DNA from: Robinsoniella peoriensis
GTDB taxonomy: Bacteria > Bacillota > Clostridia > Lachnospirales > Lachnospiraceae
Length of the DNA: 35,352 bases
Direction: 5' to 3'
NCBI RefSeq assembly: GCF_000797495.1
Contig: NZ_JTGN01000027.1
Coordinates: 23-35,374 of the forward strand
Position numbers and translations under genes: made by a program. Position 1 is the stretch's first letter. Every line of letters begins with the position of its first letter. Positions 32,149-35,352 of this stretch are shown piece by piece. A model generated the notes under the pieces. The model had not been told where the DNA came from, made no database searches, and worked only from the letters and a program-made list of their open reading frames with translations.

Positions 32149-33186
32149 CTAAAAATCATCATATTTTAGATATTTCAGCTTTGTTTGAATGCTTCTCTGT
32201 AATTCCTCCAGTTTTTTAATTACAACTGGTATTTCAGATGTTTTATAGATCGCGTCACCTTCCAAAACTTCGCATAATTCTTTTGCATTTTTTAAAATTG
32301 CCTTTGTGCCATTTCTTCTCCTCACACGCTGCGGTTTTTTTTCTAATTCCTCTTTTCTTTTTTTCTCTTTTTCAGGATATAGTGCAATATCATTTCTATC
32401 AAACTGATATCCCCGTTCTTCTCTGACATATTTTAGCTCTGAAATTTCTTTTTCCAGCCAAGTTCTCGTCACTCCGTCTTTATTATATAATTTTAATCTG
32501 CCATTAATTCGCCTGTAAAGCATTTCTTGAGCATACTTTGTCATGGTAGAAGCAGCCGATAAAGTAGACCATGATATCCCATTATCAGCTAGTTTCTGTA
32601 ACTCCGGAATCAAATTTAGCAATGCTTTATATTTTGATACCTGTGAAGTTGAAATCTCTAAATCTTGAGCAACTAATTGAATAATCGATTTTTCGTATTC
32701 ACTTCCAGCTTCTTTCTTAGCTCTCTGTTCTTCTTCATGTGCATCATACAAAAACTGTGTTTCTTTTGCAATAATCATTGGTGTCCTATTTCTTGAATGT
32801 AAATTTGCACGTCCCAGTCTTAAGGCCCTTTCCCATTCAGCAACTGGGGGATCTGTGATAAAAACTGGATATTCTTTTATGCCAGCCTTTCTACCAGCGT
32901 ACCTTCTCCTATGTCCCGATTCTATTCTATACTTTCCCTGATATGGATAAGCCAATATAACTCCCTGGAACCCATATTGTTTCATATCTTCAGCCAATTC
33001 ATTGACTTCCAATTCGCCATATACTTCAGTATTTATAGGATCATCTACCAACATGTCATCCGGTAAATACTTAAGCTTACTGGCGAGCGACTGATCTAGA
33101 TCCTGTACATTCATTTCTTCCGTAATCTGTTTCAAATCTTCTTGTTCTGATTCAGTAACAGTCGCTTTTACAATATCTGCCGTCAT
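32149..33186 (-). CDS. Second ParB-like partition protein
   Basis: 345 residues with a clear ParB/Spo0J N-terminal domain. The sequence INTEVYGELEVNELAEDMKQ is followed by YRIESGHRRRYAGRKAGIKEYPVFI, where GHRRRYA corresponds to the CTP-binding GERRxRA box. A helix-turn-helix (VAQDLEISTSQVSKYKALL) binds DNA, and a long charged C-terminal helix region follows. AAAGGAG precedes the ATG and a TATAAT box (33206-33211) lies just upstream. It has no ParA of its own and differs strongly from the ParB at 28465. It could bind the same palindromes, act as a plasmid-type transcription or replication factor, or be a leftover of a second system. Confidence 0.85.
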   Translation of the reverse strand: MTADIVKATVTESEQEDLKQITEEMNVQDLDQSLASKLKYLPDDMLVDDPINTEVYGELEVNELAEDMKQYGFQGVILAYPYQGKYRIESGHRRRYAGRKAGIKEYPVFITDPPVAEWERALRLGRANLHSRNRTPMIIAKETQFLYDAHEEEQRAKKEAGSEYEKSIIQLVAQDLEISTSQVSKYKALLNLIPELQKLADNGISWSTLSAASTMTKYAQEMLYRRINGRLKLYNKDGVTRTWLEKEISELKYVREERGYQFDRNDIALYPEKEKKRKEELEKKPQRVRRRNGTKAILKNAKELCEVLEGDAIYKTSEIPVVIKKLEELQRSIQTKLKYLKYDDF

Positions 33187-33386
33187 ATTTTCTTAGCTCC
33201 TTTGTATTATATAATCTATACTTCATATTTTATTATCCATTTAATAGTCTATAGAGCTTATACATCAAATAGATATAACTTATTATTCAAAAACTTTTCA
33301 ACTACTAACTTTAAACTATCTATAGGGTTCGTTGATTCTACAAAAATAGACAATTATATCTACTTGTAAGTTAATAAACTACTTAT

Positions 33387-33421
33387 AAAATGAAAAACCT
33401 CACGGTGATGTTTTTCATTTT
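33387..33421. terminator. 35-base near-perfect palindrome, probably a bidirectional terminator
   Basis: AAAATGAAAAAC (33387-33398) and GTTTTTCATTTT (33410-33421) are perfect arms, and the centre (TCAC-G-GTGA) continues the dyad with one mismatch pair. The A/T outer arms around a GC core fit a bidirectional terminator; it lies upstream of the second parB and could insulate it. A cruciform or protein-binding role is the alternative. Confidence 0.5.
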
Positions 33422-33645
33422 AAGATAATTATTACATATTAGTAGCTATTATTCAAGATATATTTTTATTATTAGACACTCTTATAATATCATATTATGA
33501 TTATAACGAGTCTTAACTAGTCTCAGCTTCTTATAATTGTCGTTTATTGTCGTATTTACTTTTTTTTAATAATTTTATTCTTAATAATAGCTTTATTAAA
33601 TAGGATGCCTCCTTTATTCATTACAATAAAGTAAACAGGAATCGA

Positions 33646-33662
33646 TTTCCGCCCCGCGGAAA
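33646..33662 (-). repeat. parS-like palindrome, copy 3
   Basis: TTTCCGCCCCGCGGAAA, the exact reverse complement of copy 1. It lies 460 bases upstream of the second ParB start. Confidence 0.7.
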
Positions 33663-34149
33663 ATAACGTGTTAACAATTATTATATACGGTATGGCATTT
33701 TACAATATTAAGATAATTGTACCTAGCGCGAATTCTTTAAAATATGATATCATTGCCTTTCCTTTTTTGGTATAATTAAAAAAGGGGACTGGTATTATGA
33801 TAAATCCTACAATGTTCGATCCTAAATCGCAAAAGAAGCTTGGTATTCTGATGATGAAAATCTTCAACTGTTAAAAACAGAACTGGAAACCTATCTTTTA
33901 TTATTTTCCTTGCTTTCAGTCAGAACCACAGCGGAAACTGTTCCAAACCTTTATCTATGGGCTGCTCCAACAGTTCTTTTCCCGCTCCCCATTTGATGAA
34001 CAGTCTCTTTTGAATGTATATCAGAAAATGCTGTTCCGGCAGATTGATGCACAAGCCGGGGCGCTGTCTGTGGATGATACAAGCTTTGTAAAAAAAGAAT
34101 ACCTTTCTGTTGGTGTAAAACGGCAGTACTGCGGCCGCTTGGGTAAAAC

Positions 34150-34202
34150 AGAAAACTGTCAGTCTGGCATAAGCAAGAAATATGCCAGACTGACAGTTTT
34201 CT
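34150..34202. repeat. Perfect 22-bp hairpin in the transposase pseudogene
   Basis: Arms 34150-34171 and 34181-34202 are perfectly complementary around a 9-base loop. The segment 34171-34200 is the exact reverse complement of the restored local sequence, so it was copied from the opposite strand. Confidence 0.85.
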
Positions 34203-34233
34203 TGCTTATGCCGGAGACAACGGATATGGACTC

Positions 34234-34287
34234 GTAGAAAATCATCACTGTACCTCCCTAAGGAATGGTACAGTGATGATTTTCTAC
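34234..34287. repeat. Perfect 20-bp hairpin in the transposase pseudogene
   Basis: Arms 34234-34253 and 34268-34287 are perfectly complementary around a 14-base loop that still reads as the family's LYLPKEW region. The right arm reads YSDDF in frame and seems original; the left arm seems to have been rewritten to match it. Confidence 0.85.
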
Positions 34288-34988
34288 ACTGCGTGAAACT
34301 TGCCATATCCCTGGGGAGTTGGCCTTCTCCACAAAAAACGCGCTTGCTCTGGAGCTGCTCAACCGCGCACTGGGGAGCGGCCTGTTTCATGCACAGTGGT
34401 TTGGCTGTGATGCGGCATATGGGAATGACCATGACTTTTATGGACAGCCTAAAGCTACCGGAAGGGGTATGGTATTTCGCAGCAACTAACGCAAAGGAAC
34501 AGTTATTTATCCGGTGCTACTCGTGCCTTAAGGATGGAAACCGCAGTTATGTCAAGCCCGGCTATGCAATATGGCTGTATCTAAGGAGATATGCAGACGG
34601 CGAAGTTAAATATTTTGTATCGAATGCCCCGGAAAGTCTACCCCCTGAGGAACTGGATCGTGCTGCCACCTTAAGATGACCAATCGAGCAGTGTTTTGAG
34701 AAATGTAAAAGCAACTTAGGAATGAGCCATTATGAATGCCACAGTTATCAGGGCTGGAACCGACACATGTTATTTGTAATGATAGCTCATTTATTTACCA
34801 CAAGGATACGGGAAATTTTATAAAAAAGCAATTTCGTTAACACTGGCGATAGTAGTAAAACTAATGCATGAGATTATGAATCATGCAGTTACCAATAAGA
34901 GAATCATTGTATGTTACCACATACGTAGGAATCACTGTGCATATTTATCGCATCGAAAAACAACACTTTTAAAATGTTCGCTGTAGTA

Positions 34989-35352
34989 CTAGAGCGTGTT
35001 TTAAAATTGCTACACATTGGTCATTTTAACCAAATTAATATTGAAGCGATACACAAAAATCCCAGATAGGTGAACGCAAGTTTGTCATAGCGGGTGGCAA
35101 TTCTACGAAATGCCTTTAGCTTTAAAAAGAGTTTTTCTATCAGATGCCGCTCTTTATATAGCCACCAATCGCAATGACGTTCAAACTTTGCTCCCTTTCT
35201 TGATGGAATTGTTGGTTCACCACCTTGCTCATAGATATAGTCAATCAGTTTATCACTGTCATATCCACGATCAGCAAGTATGTTACTTCCTTTTAAATTT
35301 ACATGTTTCAATAAGGGAATCGCGAAATTAATATCGTTGCGTTGTCCTTCAC
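34989..35352 (-). mobile_element. IS5-family insertion sequence (partial, runs off the window)
   Basis: The terminal inverted repeat TAGAGCGTGTTTTAAAATTG begins at 34989 next to a CTAG target-like site. The transposase gene starts outside the window and ends 32 bases inside this terminus. Its ends match those of the MITE at 24507, which identifies the probable source of mobilisation. Confidence 0.82.
35021..35352 (-). CDS. IS5-family (IS427-like) transposase, C-terminal part
   Basis: The frame is open from the window edge; its first visible residues are EGQRND, the usual family motif, about 15 residues before the apparent TTG start. NILADRGYDSDKL carries the second catalytic Asp, IPSRKGAKFERHCDWWLYKERHLIEKLFLKLK carries the conserved YKxR(H)xIEKxF signature with the catalytic Glu, and the protein ends in a hydrophobic tail. 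In this IS group the transposase is often made from two frames by a programmed shift, and this would be the second. It appears intact as far as seen. Confidence 0.9.
   Translation of the reverse strand, partial: EGQRNDINFAIPLLKHVNLKGSNILADRGYDSDKLIDYIYEQGGEPTIPSRKGAKFERHCDWWLYKERHLIEKLFLKLKAFRRIATRYDKLAFTYLGFLCIASILIWLK

Larger units (their letters stand above)
33187..33796. other. AT-rich non-coding region with parS-like copy 3
   Basis: No gene seen. Contents: the parB promoter end, a 35-base near-perfect palindrome (33387-33421), a tandem 10-base repeat ATTGTCGTTT/ATTGTCGTAT (33536-33555), the third parS-like palindrome (33646-33662), and TATATACGGTATGGC (33682-33696), which nearly repeats 30920-30934. 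Confidence 0.6.
33797..34823 (+). pseudogene. Degraded IS701-family transposase
   Basis: Scattered over three frames are the parts of an IS701-type DDE transposase: FQTFIYGLLQQFFSRSPF, LSVDDTSFVKK (first Asp), QYCGRLGKTENCQSGI, a FGCDAAYGND block (second Asp), WLYLRRYADGE and PIEQCFEKCKSNLG (Glu). Lesions: a frameshift near 33830-33930, two hairpin insertions or conversions (34150-34202, 34234-34287), an apparent internal deletion near 34507 where the region between KEQLF and RCY should be, and a TGA (34677-34679) where the family has Trp before PIEQ. It is dead. Flanking inverted repeats were not identified. Confidence 0.88.

Noticed and set aside
33920..34432. 170-residue minus-strand ORF containing an IS701-like ENCQSGIFLAYA block
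   Set aside because: It is the antisense of the transposase pseudogene; the block appears only because the hairpin copied part of the gene in reverse.
1..35352. tRNA, rRNA, riboswitch and T-box search by eye
   Set aside because: No cloverleaf, CCA end, or known leader consensus was recognised in the intergenic regions; a covariance-model scan would be needed to exclude them.

Overview
The window looks like chromosomal (or chromid) DNA of a Gram-positive anaerobe of the class Clostridia, probably Lachnospiraceae. The basis is AGGAGG-type ribosome sites nearly everywhere, consensus TTGACA/TATAAT promoters, TTG and GTG starts, a Ytr-like GntR/ABC operon, a small Cys-rich KTR protein, and IS5/IS701-type transposase debris. 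The genus cannot be fixed from the sequence alone.

Layout. 1-558: tail of an unrecognised gene and a 132-bp hairpin repeat. 559-2116: WYL regulator divergent from an isochorismatase-like hydrolase. 2264-4782: flavodoxin and aldo/keto reductase operon divergent from a LysR regulator. 4862-6667: three membrane proteins, two with N-terminal zinc ribbons. 6885-11732: AraC regulator and a paired ABC exporter; both transcription units carry a DtxR-like iron box, and the tail of a deleted ABC ATPase remains between them. 11942-17671: a six-gene operon (Nramp-like transporter, pxpB, pxpC, accB, accC, pxpA) that resembles a split urea-carboxylase-type enzyme joined to 5-oxoprolinase. 17790-22526: two helicases, MrfA-like and UvrD-like. 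22646-28219: a Ytr-like operon (GntR repressor, ABC ATPase and permease, a KTR protein carrying a four-residue tandem repeat, then a FtsX/MacB-type ABC trio interrupted by a MITE).

28465-33796 is an AT-rich partition region: a type Ia-like ParA with N-terminal helix-turn-helix, an adjacent ParB-like protein, a second separate ParB-like protein, a GNAT acetyltransferase, and three copies of a GC-rich palindrome (TTTCCGCGGGGCGGAAA) that stand out in the AT-rich spacers and are good candidates for a non-canonical parS. No replication initiator is visible, so this may be an integrated plasmid remnant or part of a larger replicon.

33797-35352 is insertion-sequence debris: an IS701-like transposase pseudogene with two perfect hairpins that look like template-switch scars, then the end of an IS5-family element. 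The termini of that element match those of the MITE in the Ytr operon.

The strongest leads are the parS-like palindromes with one ParA and two ParBs, the biotin-carboxylase/5-oxoprolinase cluster, the iron boxes around a decayed ABC operon, and the paired template-switch hairpins.
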